A DNA stretch of 24,355 nt from JAAYJG01 sp964450305 (GCA_964450305.1 CAYVFB010000047.1:1-24355); one strand, 5' to 3'. Positions 5,277 to 13,531 are shown, counted from the first letter of the stretch. Numbers and translations are program-made. The notes: generated from the sequence alone by a model not told the origin.

Positions 5277-7037
5277 TCAGTTTTCTTCCTGTTGCAGCTT
5301 GTAACGGGTTGCGGCCTGTTCACGGCTCCATTCCAAGATCGTGTCATAGCCGTATTGCTTGCAGGTTCTGACCATCTCTTTCACCTGGTAATCAAACTCT
5401 GCATCGGTCTTGGCATATACCGCACGCCAGGAATATTTGTCTGCCACTGCCTGCATCACCTGTGTCCAGATCAGTTCCATCTCGTCGGAGCGCTTGGGCT
5501 CTGAATAAGATGTACCGGGAACGATGGTATAGTTTCCGCTTTCCATATAGTCCTGAATATTATTAAAGCCAGTCCAGTCGAACCAATCCTGCTCGAGGTC
5601 GCATCTTGCTTTTCCCAGCATATTGATCCAGCGATCCTTATTATAGGGCTCTTTGGATTCAGGGTTGATCGCATCGATCACCCATGTGGTGTTGTTCAGC
5701 TGCAGCATGCCATCGGTAAAGCTTGCACCCAGATTATATTTTTTACCGGTTTCCGAACTGGTCCATTCCACACCGCCAAGATCGTATTGGGGATCACGGT
5801 TGCATGCCAGGCCAAGCTCGGTGAGTGCTGTCTTGCCGTTTTCATCATAATACCAGTGCAGATCCTTTATACCATACCAAATGCTCATCGCACCCTCCGG
5901 TGTATAAAGCCAGTTGAGGATCTCCATGCAAAGCTCGGGATACTCCGTATTCGCCCCGATGGACCAAATACGATTGCCCCCCAGCAGGCTCATGCCGTAA
6001 ACGGCAGGGGATGCTTCTTTGGGAACAAGCGGAAGCATCATCTTGTTTGCGGCAATATGCTCGTTGGTGTTATAAGCCGAGGAACCGCTGTAGTTAAAAA
6101 TAGAGAAGAATGTGCCGCCGGCTTTTACCTTTTCAGACATCTGATCGTAGGTCTGCGTCATCGAATCAGGATCAAGCAGATCATTCTGATACAGCTTGTT
6201 GAAGAACCTGAGCATCTTCAGATAGGGGCCGTCTTCCATCAGTTCATCATAATAATTGCCCGTATTCGGATCATACAAACCGATTGCCAGTTCATCATAA
6301 CCATAATAAGCCGTAGCAAACGCCTTGACATACATCACCATTGTACCGTCCCAATCAGGCCAGAGTGATACGGCGTATGTTTCATTACCGTTTTCGTCGG
6401 TCGGGCAGATTTCCTTCATCTTTTTCATAAGACCAAGATAGTCGTCCAGATCCTTTACTTCCGGATAGCCCAGTTGCTTGTAGAGATCATACCGGATATC
6501 CCATGTATAGAAAAAGCTCTGATGGTCTTCCTTGCTCGAGGCAATACCATGACCGATACCGTAAATATTCCCGTCACCCGAGATCTTTCTGTTTGTCTCA
6601 AGCGCAATTTGTGCCTTCTCCCAGATCGCAGGCCCATAGGTTTTACACAGGTCGCCTTCCTCCCAGGGGTAAAGAAGCTGAAGTTCGATTGCGTTCTTGT
6701 ACTGTGTGCCGTTATCACCCCAGACGATAAGATCACCCAAATCACCGGCTTCAAGCAGCGTTTCATACGTACCTTCCAGATCGTTGATGATGTTCAGCTG
6801 AACGTTGAATTTGTCCTTCAGCAGTGTGGCATACCAGCCCGTCTGCATTCCATTCCAGTTGGCAGTCTGGCTGTAAACATCCAGTGTAATCAGTTCGGCA
6901 TTGCCCGATTGATCCTTACCAGTCTGCTCACTCTTCTTTTTCTTTGAGCAGGCGGTGGTTCCAGCCATGACAGAGAAGATCATCACCACGGTCAGCATGA
7001 TCAGTCCAATCTGTTTCATTCCTCTCATTCTTTTCAT
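5277..7037 (-). CDS. Extracellular solute-binding lipoprotein of a CUT1 sugar ABC transporter
   Basis: This 586-residue protein has a lipoprotein signal: a basic start (MKRMRGMKQ), a hydrophobic core and Cys30 in VMAGTTAC, followed by a KKKK linker. It fits the large (above 500 residue) LipO/YtcQ-like binding proteins of Gram-positive CUT1 transporters for oligosaccharides. Recognisable stretches are LITLDVYSQTANW near the N-terminus, the domain-crossing LWPDWDGT region and LCMEILNWLYTPEGA. The start chosen is the ATG at 7037 with AAAGGGTG 6-7 nt upstream; longer readings add an implausible basic extension. It is last gene of the cluster after the two permeases, with a terminator just downstream. 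No ATPase gene is present, as is usual where a shared MsmK-type ATPase serves several systems. The substrate is inferred from context to be a beta-glucan-type oligosaccharide. Confidence 0.88.
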   Translation of the reverse strand: MKRMRGMKQIGLIMLTVVMIFSVMAGTTACSKKKKSEQTGKDQSGNAELITLDVYSQTANWNGMQTGWYATLLKDKFNVQLNIINDLEGTYETLLEAGDLGDLIVWGDNGTQYKNAIELQLLYPWEEGDLCKTYGPAIWEKAQIALETNRKISGDGNIYGIGHGIASSKEDHQSFFYTWDIRYDLYKQLGYPEVKDLDDYLGLMKKMKEICPTDENGNETYAVSLWPDWDGTMVMYVKAFATAYYGYDELAIGLYDPNTGNYYDELMEDGPYLKMLRFFNKLYQNDLLDPDSMTQTYDQMSEKVKAGGTFFSIFNYSGSSAYNTNEHIAANKMMLPLVPKEASPAVYGMSLLGGNRIWSIGANTEYPELCMEILNWLYTPEGAMSIWYGIKDLHWYYDENGKTALTELGLACNRDPQYDLGGVEWTSSETGKKYNLGASFTDGMLQLNNTTWVIDAINPESKEPYNKDRWINMLGKARCDLEQDWFDWTGFNNIQDYMESGNYTIVPGTSYSEPKRSDEMELIWTQVMQAVADKYSWRAVYAKTDAEFDYQVKEMVRTCKQYGYDTILEWSREQAATRYKLQQEEN

Positions 7038-7124
7038 TACGAACACCCTTTCATCATATTTGTTGGGTTTTACGCCGGATTTAACCCTTCTGCCACACCT
7101 TCGCATAGGGCAAATGGACCGGAA

Positions 7125-8060
7125 TCAACCCTTCACTGCCCCCAGCATGATTCCCTTGACGAAATAACGTTGCATAAAGGGATAGACAAGCAGGATCGGT
7201 ATCATGGTTGCCATTGCGATTGTATATTTCACAACCTTCGAATTCAATGAATTGTCCAACACCGCAGTATTTCCCGCCCCACCTGCCATAACGGCCTCCA
7301 GGTCGGATGCTTTTACAAGATAAATATATAAACGATGCTGCAGCGTGAACAGATGGGGCGCGCCTTTCATTAAAATCAACGAGTCCTGGAATGAATTCCA
7401 GTTCCCGACCGCGCCGAAAATCGCTATGGTAGCAAGGATCGGCATTGAAAGCGGCCATATGATCTTTCGAAAAATTGTAAAATTGGACGCTCCATCAATA
7501 TAAGCGCTTTCCTCCAGCTCGCTGGGGATGGACTCAATATAGGTTTTAACAAGAATAATATTGAAAGGCGCTACGATTCCGGGGATAATATACGCCAGAT
7601 AGTTGTTCGTCAAGCCGAGCATCAGCATATTCATGTACCATGGAATCAGGCCTGCGTTAAAATACATTGTGATAACAATGAAACGATACCACAACTGCCT
7701 GCGCCACAGGTTCTTTTTTGTAACAAGATATCCTGCAAAAGCGCTGGCCACCACCATTAGTGCCGTTCCAAAGATGGTTCTGGTAATCGTTACAATGAAA
7801 GAACTGACCAAATCGTTCACTTCTTTCAGTGCGATGTAGTTGGAAAAATTAATCCCGATGGGATATAACGAAATCGCGCCTCTTGTGACCAGTTCATTGT
7901 TCGAAATCGTATTGATAAACAGATAATAAAACGGAAAAACACAAAGCAGTGTAAATAACCCAAACACTGTGTAATTGATGACGTTAAACAACCAGCCTTC
8001 CGTAAAGCGGCGGAACCTGGAATAGCTTTTATCTGTTTGATGCTTATCTGCCTGTTTCAT
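7125..8060 (-). CDS. CUT1 sugar ABC transporter permease (LplC/YtcP type)
   Basis: This is a 311-residue inner-membrane protein with six predicted helices, the first at about 28-50. The cytoplasmic EAA loop that contacts the ATPase is at 182-206 (EESAYIDGASNFTIFRKIIWPLSMP), matching carbohydrate permeases closely. The C-terminus PFMQRYFVKGIMLGAVKG is the conserved ending of the LplC/YtcP subgroup. The ATG at 8060 follows AGGAGGTG at 4-nt spacing. It is separated from the other permease gene by 177 bp of repeated hairpins, an unusually long gap for a permease pair, and is followed 87 bp later by the binding-protein gene. Confidence 0.92.
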   Translation of the reverse strand: MKQADKHQTDKSYSRFRRFTEGWLFNVINYTVFGLFTLLCVFPFYYLFINTISNNELVTRGAISLYPIGINFSNYIALKEVNDLVSSFIVTITRTIFGTALMVVASAFAGYLVTKKNLWRRQLWYRFIVITMYFNAGLIPWYMNMLMLGLTNNYLAYIIPGIVAPFNIILVKTYIESIPSELEESAYIDGASNFTIFRKIIWPLSMPILATIAIFGAVGNWNSFQDSLILMKGAPHLFTLQHRLYIYLVKASDLEAVMAGGAGNTAVLDNSLNSKVVKYTIAMATMIPILLVYPFMQRYFVKGIMLGAVKG

Positions 8061-8080
8061 CCTGCACCTCCTTTGAAACC

Positions 8081-8238
8081 TTCCGAACTGGCTCCGTGGA
8101 GACCGTTTGGAATCTCAAAGACTTAACTGTAATATTCATTCATGCCAACCCTCCGAGCCGGCTCCCTGGAGACCGCTCGGGAATTCTCGTTCTGCTTGAA
8201 CCGGCTCCCTGGAGACTGTTTGTTCCGAGCCGGCTCCT
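8081..8238. repeat. Imperfect hairpin repeat array between the two permease genes
   Basis: Related units of about 28-30 bp lie at 8081-8111, 8151-8180 and 8195-8222, with a truncated unit at 8223-8238 running into the permease stop codon. The best copy, 8153-8180, folds as CCGAG-C-CGG-CTCC / GGAG-A-CCG-CTCGG with a CT loop. Copy 1 keeps pairing by matched changes (CCGAA with TTTGG; TGG with CCG as wobble). Copy 3 keeps the inner stem only. Confidence 0.8.
8123..8143 (-). other. Possible six-codon mini-ORF (MNEYYS)
   Basis: Within the hairpin spacer, GGAGGG stands 5 nt before an ATG that opens MNEYYS-stop on the minus strand. It could be a leader peptide or a chance motif. Nothing but the ribosome binding site supports it. 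Confidence 0.2.
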
Positions 8239-9695
8239 TATATAATGCTTTCGCCGCGAACCTTCTTCGAAACCTTGTTTGCGATGAAAAGAAGCGCGAT
8301 ACTGACCAGGGATTTAGCCATTCCAATCACGGTTGAAAGCGGAATTCTGCCGCCGTCTATACCGATGTTATAAACATAAAGGTCCAATACTTCTATGGAC
8401 TCCTTGTTCACTGCGTTTGAGAACATCAGGTACTGCTCCATGCCATTTGAGAGGGATCCCGCAATGGACAGTAACAACAGTACCATATAAGTGGACATAA
8501 GGCTGGGAACGGTAATATGCCACATCCTTTGAAAGCGCCCGGCGCCATCTATTTTCGCGGCTTCATACAGCTGCTGATCGATGCCTGAAATCGCTGCAAT
8601 ATAGATGATTGCACTCCAGCCAAGGCTCTTCCACATGCCCCACAAAAGCATTTTCAGCCAGGTATGATCCCCGCTCATCAGCCAGTTGGTCTGCGATTCG
8701 ATGGAGAAAAAGGAAAGGAAGGTGTTATAAAAACCATTGGTGCTGAAAATGGCCAGGGCAATGGCATAAACCAGCACCCAGCTGATGAAATTCGGAATCG
8801 TCGTTAAGGTTTGAACCAACCGTTTGAAGCGGTTACTGCGGATTTCATTAAGGAAAATTGCAAAAGCCATGGGCACCCAGCTTGTCAGAATGCCCAAACC
8901 GCTCATCGCGAGGGTGTTTTTCAATACACGAACAATATCGTTCACCGCAGCGGGGTTCTGGAACAGAAGGGTGAACCATTTAAAGCCGACAAAATTATCG
9001 GCGCTTAAGGTTCCGCCGGCCGTATAATCAAAAAACGAGAATCGCCACCCCCAAAGAGGAAGATAGTAGAAGACGAATGTCAGCAAAAGAATGGGCAGAA
9101 GCATCAGGAAAAGAGAATACTTTTCCGGCATCTCCATTTTCGGTTCCGTCGCAACCGGGCGTTTGAGCAAAAGGATCAAGCCAGTTGCTAACAACATGAG
9201 AACGGCCAAAGTTGCATACAGGTAAAAACCAGAAGGAAACACAACCCTTGCGCGGGCTGCAGCCTTTGCCTGCGAAAGTTGTGTATAGGATATGAAAATA
9301 CCCGCAAGCCCCGCGCACATGACCAGGGGCCCGGCAAAAGATAACCAAATCCCGCGTGACTTCATGCGGCTGTTGCCCAGTGACGTGCATCCGCCAATTG
9401 CACAAAGGAGTATCCCGATGATCATTACAGCCGATGCAATGCTGAGCCATATAAACGTCGATTTATCAACAACGCCCTGCTTAAACATGGCGGCGAATTT
9501 CGTCGTGAGGTCTGAAAACGAAAGCGCAGTGGTGAACAGCGATATATTTTTGTTGATCAAAAGAGAAATGCGCCCTGGATTAACGTCTGGGAAGAACATG
9601 AAGAAGCCTGTGCAAAGCGCGAGTATGCGAAGGGCGCCGTACAATACAGCCGATAGATCCATGGACGCTTTTGGTTGTCTGGTCGCATTTTCCAT
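8238..9695 (-). CDS. CUT1 sugar ABC permease with four-helix N-terminal extension
   Basis: This protein has 485 residues against about 300 for a normal LplB/UgpA-type permease. The C-terminal 295 residues form the standard unit: first helix at about 193-213 ending YYLPLWGW, and EAA loop at 378-398 (YEAAKIDGAGRFQRMWHITVP). The first 185 residues are an extra membrane domain with four hydrophobic stretches (about 17-35, 82-101, 115-137, 153-177) and a charged, Ala-rich loop (140-151). The ATG at 9695 has AGGAG about 12 nt upstream, rather far; no better internal start exists, and the extra helices are clearly in frame. It probably pairs with the permease at 7125-8060 to form the transport channel. 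The extension's role is unknown to me; it could be a regulatory or partner-docking domain. Confidence 0.88.
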   Translation of the reverse strand: MENATRQPKASMDLSAVLYGALRILALCTGFFMFFPDVNPGRISLLINKNISLFTTALSFSDLTTKFAAMFKQGVVDKSTFIWLSIASAVMIIGILLCAIGGCTSLGNSRMKSRGIWLSFAGPLVMCAGLAGIFISYTQLSQAKAAARARVVFPSGFYLYATLAVLMLLATGLILLLKRPVATEPKMEMPEKYSLFLMLLPILLLTFVFYYLPLWGWRFSFFDYTAGGTLSADNFVGFKWFTLLFQNPAAVNDIVRVLKNTLAMSGLGILTSWVPMAFAIFLNEIRSNRFKRLVQTLTTIPNFISWVLVYAIALAIFSTNGFYNTFLSFFSIESQTNWLMSGDHTWLKMLLWGMWKSLGWSAIIYIAAISGIDQQLYEAAKIDGAGRFQRMWHITVPSLMSTYMVLLLLSIAGSLSNGMEQYLMFSNAVNKESIEVLDLYVYNIGIDGGRIPLSTVIGMAKSLVSIALLFIANKVSKKVRGESII

Positions 9696-9770
9696 TTTGG
9701 TTCTTCTCTCCTTCTACGATAAAAAAGTCACCGAATACCGTAAAGGGGATACGAAATTACGGCAGTTGTC

Positions 9771-9813
9771 AAAAAATTCATGGTGCGATTCCCATATTTC
9801 AGGGAACCGCACC
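9771..9813 (-). terminator. Hairpin with T-run after the repeat-module surface gene
   Basis: On the minus strand a 12-bp stem (GGTGCGGTTCCC / GGGAATCGCACC, one G-T pair) is followed by ATGAA and then six T. It lies just past the surface-protein stop and before the permease genes, so it may separate the two or attenuate read-through. The 130-bp gap 9696-9825 holds no other clear signal apart from a weaker CCGTAA/TTACGG pair. Confidence 0.65.
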
Positions 9814-9825
9814 TTAGAGAAGGGA

Positions 9826-12057
9826 TCACTTATTGTTCTGCTTTTTCCTGGAATTGAGGATGAGGAATACTGCAACACCGATGACGACGACTGCAACGAT
9901 TGCGATAATCAGGCCGGTGAATGGCTGTTTCGCAGTATCAGGAGCTGCCGGGGTTTTGGTGGAGGTTTCCACATCTGCCGGGGCAGTTGTAGGTTCTGCC
10001 GCTGTTGTCGGTGCCTGTTCTGCCGGAGTCTGTTCGGCCGGTGCCTGTGCAGCGGAATTCTTGCTGAGGCCTGCAACCGTAAAGGTTATGGTCACTTCTT
10101 TGGTCGGAATTGTGTATGGAATCGCTTCCACTCCGGTTGAAGTGTATTCGTTCAGGATATCGAGCTGCAGGAGATCACCGTCGGTATTTAATGTGAAGGC
10201 TGTCTGTCCCTTACCTCCGTCAATGGAGGTCTTCACATCACTGATCGTCACCAGACCCTGATCGATCAACTGGCTGGGGATATCGGTTGAAAGAAAAAGC
10301 ATACGGATGGTTTTATCGGTGCCCAGGGCCTTATCCCCCAGCTTGACACCAACCGTATATGTACCGTTGCCATCCACTTTGGCGTCAGTAAATGTTCCGC
10401 CATAGTCAACCTGGTTGTTATCGGCATCCCAGCCGGTCAAATGTGTGAAAGTGTCCTTGTCCTTGCCGTAATTGGGCTCATTCCAGGCATTGCGGAAAAT
10501 ATAGGTTTCTGTCTGAATGCCGAAGTAGACATTGTAATCGGCCGCCAATGCTGCATCCACATCAATGGGAGGGGCCTCGGCCTTGACGGGCTTATCGCCT
10601 CGGATATAGGTGAAGGCGACTTCCATGGTCTTTACGGAAGCAAAAGCTGCCTTGTCAACAATTTTAGCGCTGGCTTCATCCAGGTTTTTGTCAAAGGAAT
10701 GGGCGTCGGCGGGGAGCTCGGTTACCCACTCGTTATAGATGTTCATGCGGGTTTCAACTCCGTCGTCCGAACTGGTATAGCCCTTTGTAAATGGTACGTC
10801 CTGACCATTGACCTTGATGGAATCAATGCGGATATACCAACCGGGATGGGTAATGTCTCCGCCTTTGATGCCCACGGCGGTAAACGCAACATCTGTTGCG
10901 GCTTTGTCCTCGGTCTTTGTGAAATCGAGCGCTACCTTGTAGGAGCCTGCACCTGTAACGGTGGCGTCTGTGGCAGCTACTCCGGTATCAACCGGGTCGC
11001 CAAAGTATTGATATTTCCATGCAGCGTCCGCAAACATAATAAATGCTTGAGCCTTGGGGATGGAATAATCAAAGGTAACTTCGATGGTTTCAATCGAATC
11101 AAAAGCTGCTTTGTCAACAATAATCCAGTTGGCGCCTTCGGTGCTGGCGTCGGAGGATCTTGCGTCGGCAGGAAGCTCAGTGACCCACTCGTTATAAATG
11201 TTCATACGGGTTACAATACCATCATCCGAACTGGTATAGCCCTTTTTAACCTCTATTGCTTTTCCGTTTACCTTGATGTTTTTAATCGTGATGCAGTAGT
11301 TGGGGAATTTCTTTTCGCCCTTGGAAATCCCTACTGCGGCAAACGCAATACCGCTTGCTTTCTTATCCGCTGTCTTTGTAAAGTCCAAGCCTACCGTGTA
11401 CTCGCCGGGGCCTTTGACTGTGACTTTCTTTGCCTCAACAGCACTTTCGGCACCATCGTTCCAATACTGATAGGTCCAGCTGGAATCTGCAAACATCAGG
11501 AAAGCTTCATCTTTATTTTCATGCAATGTGAAGGATACTTCAATTTTCTTAACAGAGGCGAAGGCCGCCTTGTCGACCATGATCGCCTTGGATTCGGCGA
11601 TGTCTTCGTCAAAGCTTCTGGCGTCGGAGGGCAGCTCTGAAACCCACTCGTTGTAGATGTTCATGCGGGTGGTAATACCATCATCGGAGCTTGTATAGCC
11701 TTTGGTAAACGCCACATTTTCGTCATTGATTTTGATGGATTTTATTTCGATAGTTGCGTTCGGGTATGTAAATTCACCTGTCTTGATGCCTAACGCTGTG
11801 AAAGCGATTCCTGATGCCGCTCCATCAGCTGTCCCTGAAAAATCAAGACCAACCTTGTAGTCTCCGCTGCCTTCGATCTTTGCTGAGGTCACCTTTACAC
11901 CGTTGCCGTCTTCAGTTCCCCAATTCTGATATGTCCAGGAGGAATCGGCGTACATCAGATACGCTTCCTCGCTGACGGTGGCTGCAGTTACACTGACCGG
12001 CACCATGCAAATCAGTACAACCAACGCTGTCAATAGAGCTATTAGCCTTTTTTTCAT
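9826..12057 (-). CDS. Surface-anchored protein with three 153-residue beta modules
   Basis: This is a 743-residue secreted protein. The signal peptide is MKKRLIALLTALVVLICMVP, ending VTAA (about 26). Three near-identical modules start at residues 31, 184 and 337, an exact 153-residue period. Each opens with an aromatic-rich strand ((E/Q)A(Y/F)(L/I)M(Y/F)AD.(S/A)W.YQ) and carries KGYTSSDDG, TRMNIYNEWV and LP.DA(R/H). A fourth, divergent module (about 507-662) keeps the outline (YGGTFTDAK, NGTYTVGV, LDILNEYTS). A Pro/Thr/Ala linker (668-708), QPFTG (711-715), a hydrophobic helix and a basic tail (RKKQNNK) follow. The GH5 enzyme at 13574-15433 ends in the same module, which suggests carbohydrate binding. 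No catalytic domain is visible. The ATG at 12057 has GGAGAG 6-8 nt upstream. It lies between the LacI gene and the permeases on the same strand. Confidence 0.88.
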   Translation of the reverse strand: MKKRLIALLTALVVLICMVPVSVTAATVSEEAYLMYADSSWTYQNWGTEDGNGVKVTSAKIEGSGDYKVGLDFSGTADGAASGIAFTALGIKTGEFTYPNATIEIKSIKINDENVAFTKGYTSSDDGITTRMNIYNEWVSELPSDARSFDEDIAESKAIMVDKAAFASVKKIEVSFTLHENKDEAFLMFADSSWTYQYWNDGAESAVEAKKVTVKGPGEYTVGLDFTKTADKKASGIAFAAVGISKGEKKFPNYCITIKNIKVNGKAIEVKKGYTSSDDGIVTRMNIYNEWVTELPADARSSDASTEGANWIIVDKAAFDSIETIEVTFDYSIPKAQAFIMFADAAWKYQYFGDPVDTGVAATDATVTGAGSYKVALDFTKTEDKAATDVAFTAVGIKGGDITHPGWYIRIDSIKVNGQDVPFTKGYTSSDDGVETRMNIYNEWVTELPADAHSFDKNLDEASAKIVDKAAFASVKTMEVAFTYIRGDKPVKAEAPPIDVDAALAADYNVYFGIQTETYIFRNAWNEPNYGKDKDTFTHLTGWDADNNQVDYGGTFTDAKVDGNGTYTVGVKLGDKALGTDKTIRMLFLSTDIPSQLIDQGLVTISDVKTSIDGGKGQTAFTLNTDGDLLQLDILNEYTSTGVEAIPYTIPTKEVTITFTVAGLSKNSAAQAPAEQTPAEQAPTTAAEPTTAPADVETSTKTPAAPDTAKQPFTGLIIAIVAVVVIGVAVFLILNSRKKQNNK

Positions 12058-12064
12058 TCTTTTC

Positions 12065-12135
12065 TCTCCTCGCTTAGTATTCTCGTGAGGTTTGGGTTGA
12101 CCCTTTTCCAGCCGCAAACCTCGGGTTCTATCGAC
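12065..12135 (-). other. Structured leader before the surface-protein gene
   Basis: On the minus strand, between the LacI stop and the surface-protein start, GGGTTC/GAACCC (around 12119-12139) and GAGGTTT/AAACCTC (around 12088-12123) inverted repeats are found, the second enclosing GGGT-CAA-CCC. They could protect or regulate the mRNA. A weak promoter (TTGGAT, 16 bp, TATATT) may lie upstream around 12160-12190. Confidence 0.35.
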
Positions 12136-12200
12136 GTGAACCCATTAAAACAACTGGAAAATATATGCTTTTTACTAACATATCCAAACAATATTGCCCA

Positions 12201-13205
12201 TTACTCTTCGATTCTTCTAACCGTATCTCCCAATTGAAGCGAGCCCTTAATAATAATATGTTCTTCCTTGTCCATGTCGGGCTGCTCAATTCGCTCGATG
12301 AGCTTGATAACGGACACTTTGCCGATCTCCTCGGCATTTTGGCGGTAGGTCGTAAGCTTTGGACGCAGCAGTTCCGATAGATGAATACCATCGTACCCAA
12401 CCGCACTGACATCCTGCGGGACGGATAAACCGTGTTTTTCGATCTCGCTCAACCCCCCCAGATAGGAATAATCATCAGGGTATAGAATACAGGTCGGAGG
12501 AGAAGGCAGAGACAGAAGTGCTCTGGTCGCCAGACCGCTTTCCTTTGGCTGATGGTACTTGCCCTTGAAGGTATATTCCTCGGGAATTCGAATGCCCTGC
12601 TCCATACAGCCCTTGTAGAACCCCGCAATTCGCTCCTGTGTAACAAACCCCCTCTCTTCCCCGTGAATAAAGGCGATTTTTCTGTGACCCATGCCAGCGA
12701 CATAACGAATGATCTCCACCATGCTTCTGACATTCTCAGACATCACCGAAACACAGCCTGAGAAAACATGGTCGATCACAACGATGGGCAGATCGCTGAC
12801 AACAAGCTCGGCGATAAACGGATCCTCGAACCGGGCCTGTGCGATCACCACGCCATCACAATTACGATAGGCCGCGTGACGATAAAAGCTCATTTTCGAA
12901 GTGCCGATTCGATTGCAGATGAAGGTAATATCATAGCCAAAATCCATCGCGGTGTCACGGATACTGTCTAAAACGTTGGCAAAATACTCATGGTTGATGC
13001 GATCGGCAAATAAAACCCCGATATTGTAGGATCGGTTGGTTTTCAGTGAGCGCGCCGCAGCGTTTGGGTGATAGCCCAGGCTGTTTGCTATCTGCCGAAT
13101 GCGTTCAGCCGTTTCAGGATTCACATCCGGTCGTCCGTTGATAGCCTTCGATACGGTGGAAACCGATGTTCCGCATATTTCCGAAAGTTGCTTGAGCGTT
13201 ATCAC
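12201..13205 (-). CDS. LacI-family transcriptional regulator
   Basis: This 334-residue regulator begins with a LacI helix-turn-helix (TLKQLSEICGTSVSTVSKAI, residues 3-22) and hinge region (AERIRQIANSLGYHPNAAARSL). The effector-binding domain follows (IGVLFADRINHEYFANVLDSI near the start; DVSAVGYDGIHLSELLRPKLTTYRQ near the end). The effector is likely a sugar or oligosaccharide. The start codon is GTG at 13205, preceded by GGAGG at 7-nt spacing. It is upstream of, and co-oriented with, the surface-protein and ABC genes and divergent from the GH5 gene. Two nearly identical LacI-type palindromes lie in the intergenic region (13222-13235 and 13430-13443), so it probably controls itself and the GH5 gene, and by read-through the transport genes. 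Confidence 0.92.
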   Translation of the reverse strand: MITLKQLSEICGTSVSTVSKAINGRPDVNPETAERIRQIANSLGYHPNAAARSLKTNRSYNIGVLFADRINHEYFANVLDSIRDTAMDFGYDITFICNRIGTSKMSFYRHAAYRNCDGVVIAQARFEDPFIAELVVSDLPIVVIDHVFSGCVSVMSENVRSMVEIIRYVAGMGHRKIAFIHGEERGFVTQERIAGFYKGCMEQGIRIPEEYTFKGKYHQPKESGLATRALLSLPSPPTCILYPDDYSYLGGLSEIEKHGLSVPQDVSAVGYDGIHLSELLRPKLTTYRQNAEEIGKVSVIKLIERIEQPDMDKEEHIIIKGSLQLGDTVRRIEE

Positions 13206-13221
13206 TGAAAGCCTCCATACT

Positions 13222-13235
13222 CGAAATCGTTTTCG
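13222..13235. promoter_or_regulatory. LacI-type operator O1
   Basis: CGAAATCGTTTTCG has inverted CGAAA/TTTCG arms around a CG-containing centre, typical for LacI-family sites. It lies in the 5' untranslated region of the lacI gene, 17 bp before its start codon. Confidence 0.75.
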
Positions 13236-13361
13236 TTAAATTTCTTTTTTTATGTAAACACAATTCAATTGCCCGATATTCATGCCTCCGCTACTGTCAA
13301 GAATGCCTTATATGCTATTCTCAAGCGTTTGGTGGTATTAAACGTATTAAACCTTAATATT

Positions 13362-13391
13362 ATCATACCATCATGCTTCCCAAACTGTCAA
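13362..13391 (-). promoter_or_regulatory. Promoter of the lacI gene
   Basis: Minus strand: TTGACA (13391-13386), 18-bp spacer, TATGAT (13367-13362). It gives a leader of about 150 nt that contains operator O1. Confidence 0.65.
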
Positions 13392-13429
13392 TAATGTGGT
13401 AGAATTTATCTGTGAAAACTCATGTAGAA

Positions 13430-13443
13430 AGAAATCGTTTTCG
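13430..13443. promoter_or_regulatory. LacI-type operator O2
   Basis: AGAAATCGTTTTCG matches O1 at 13 of 14 positions. It stands 208 bp from O1 centre to centre, close to a whole number of helical turns, and about 85 bp upstream of the GH5 -10 box. Confidence 0.7.
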
Positions 13444-13525
13444 TAGTTTTTATTGGTATTTCTGCAGAAGTACGAGCAACCGTTATTTACGAAAATGAAG
13501 AGCATAAATGTTTCAAAGTATCCTG

Positions 13526-13531
13526 TATAAT
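13526..13531 (+). promoter_or_regulatory. Likely -10 box of the GH5 gene
   Basis: TATAAT on the + strand, 43 bp before the GH5 start codon. No good -35 hexamer is seen 16-18 bp upstream, so the promoter may need help or be weak. Confidence 0.5.

Noticed and set aside
10441..11640. 399-codon open frame on the + strand opposite the repeat-module surface gene
   Set aside because: It is antisense to a gene with a signal peptide, periodic modules and a ribosome binding site. Its own Cys/Gly-rich sequence follows the repeat period and it has no ribosome binding site.
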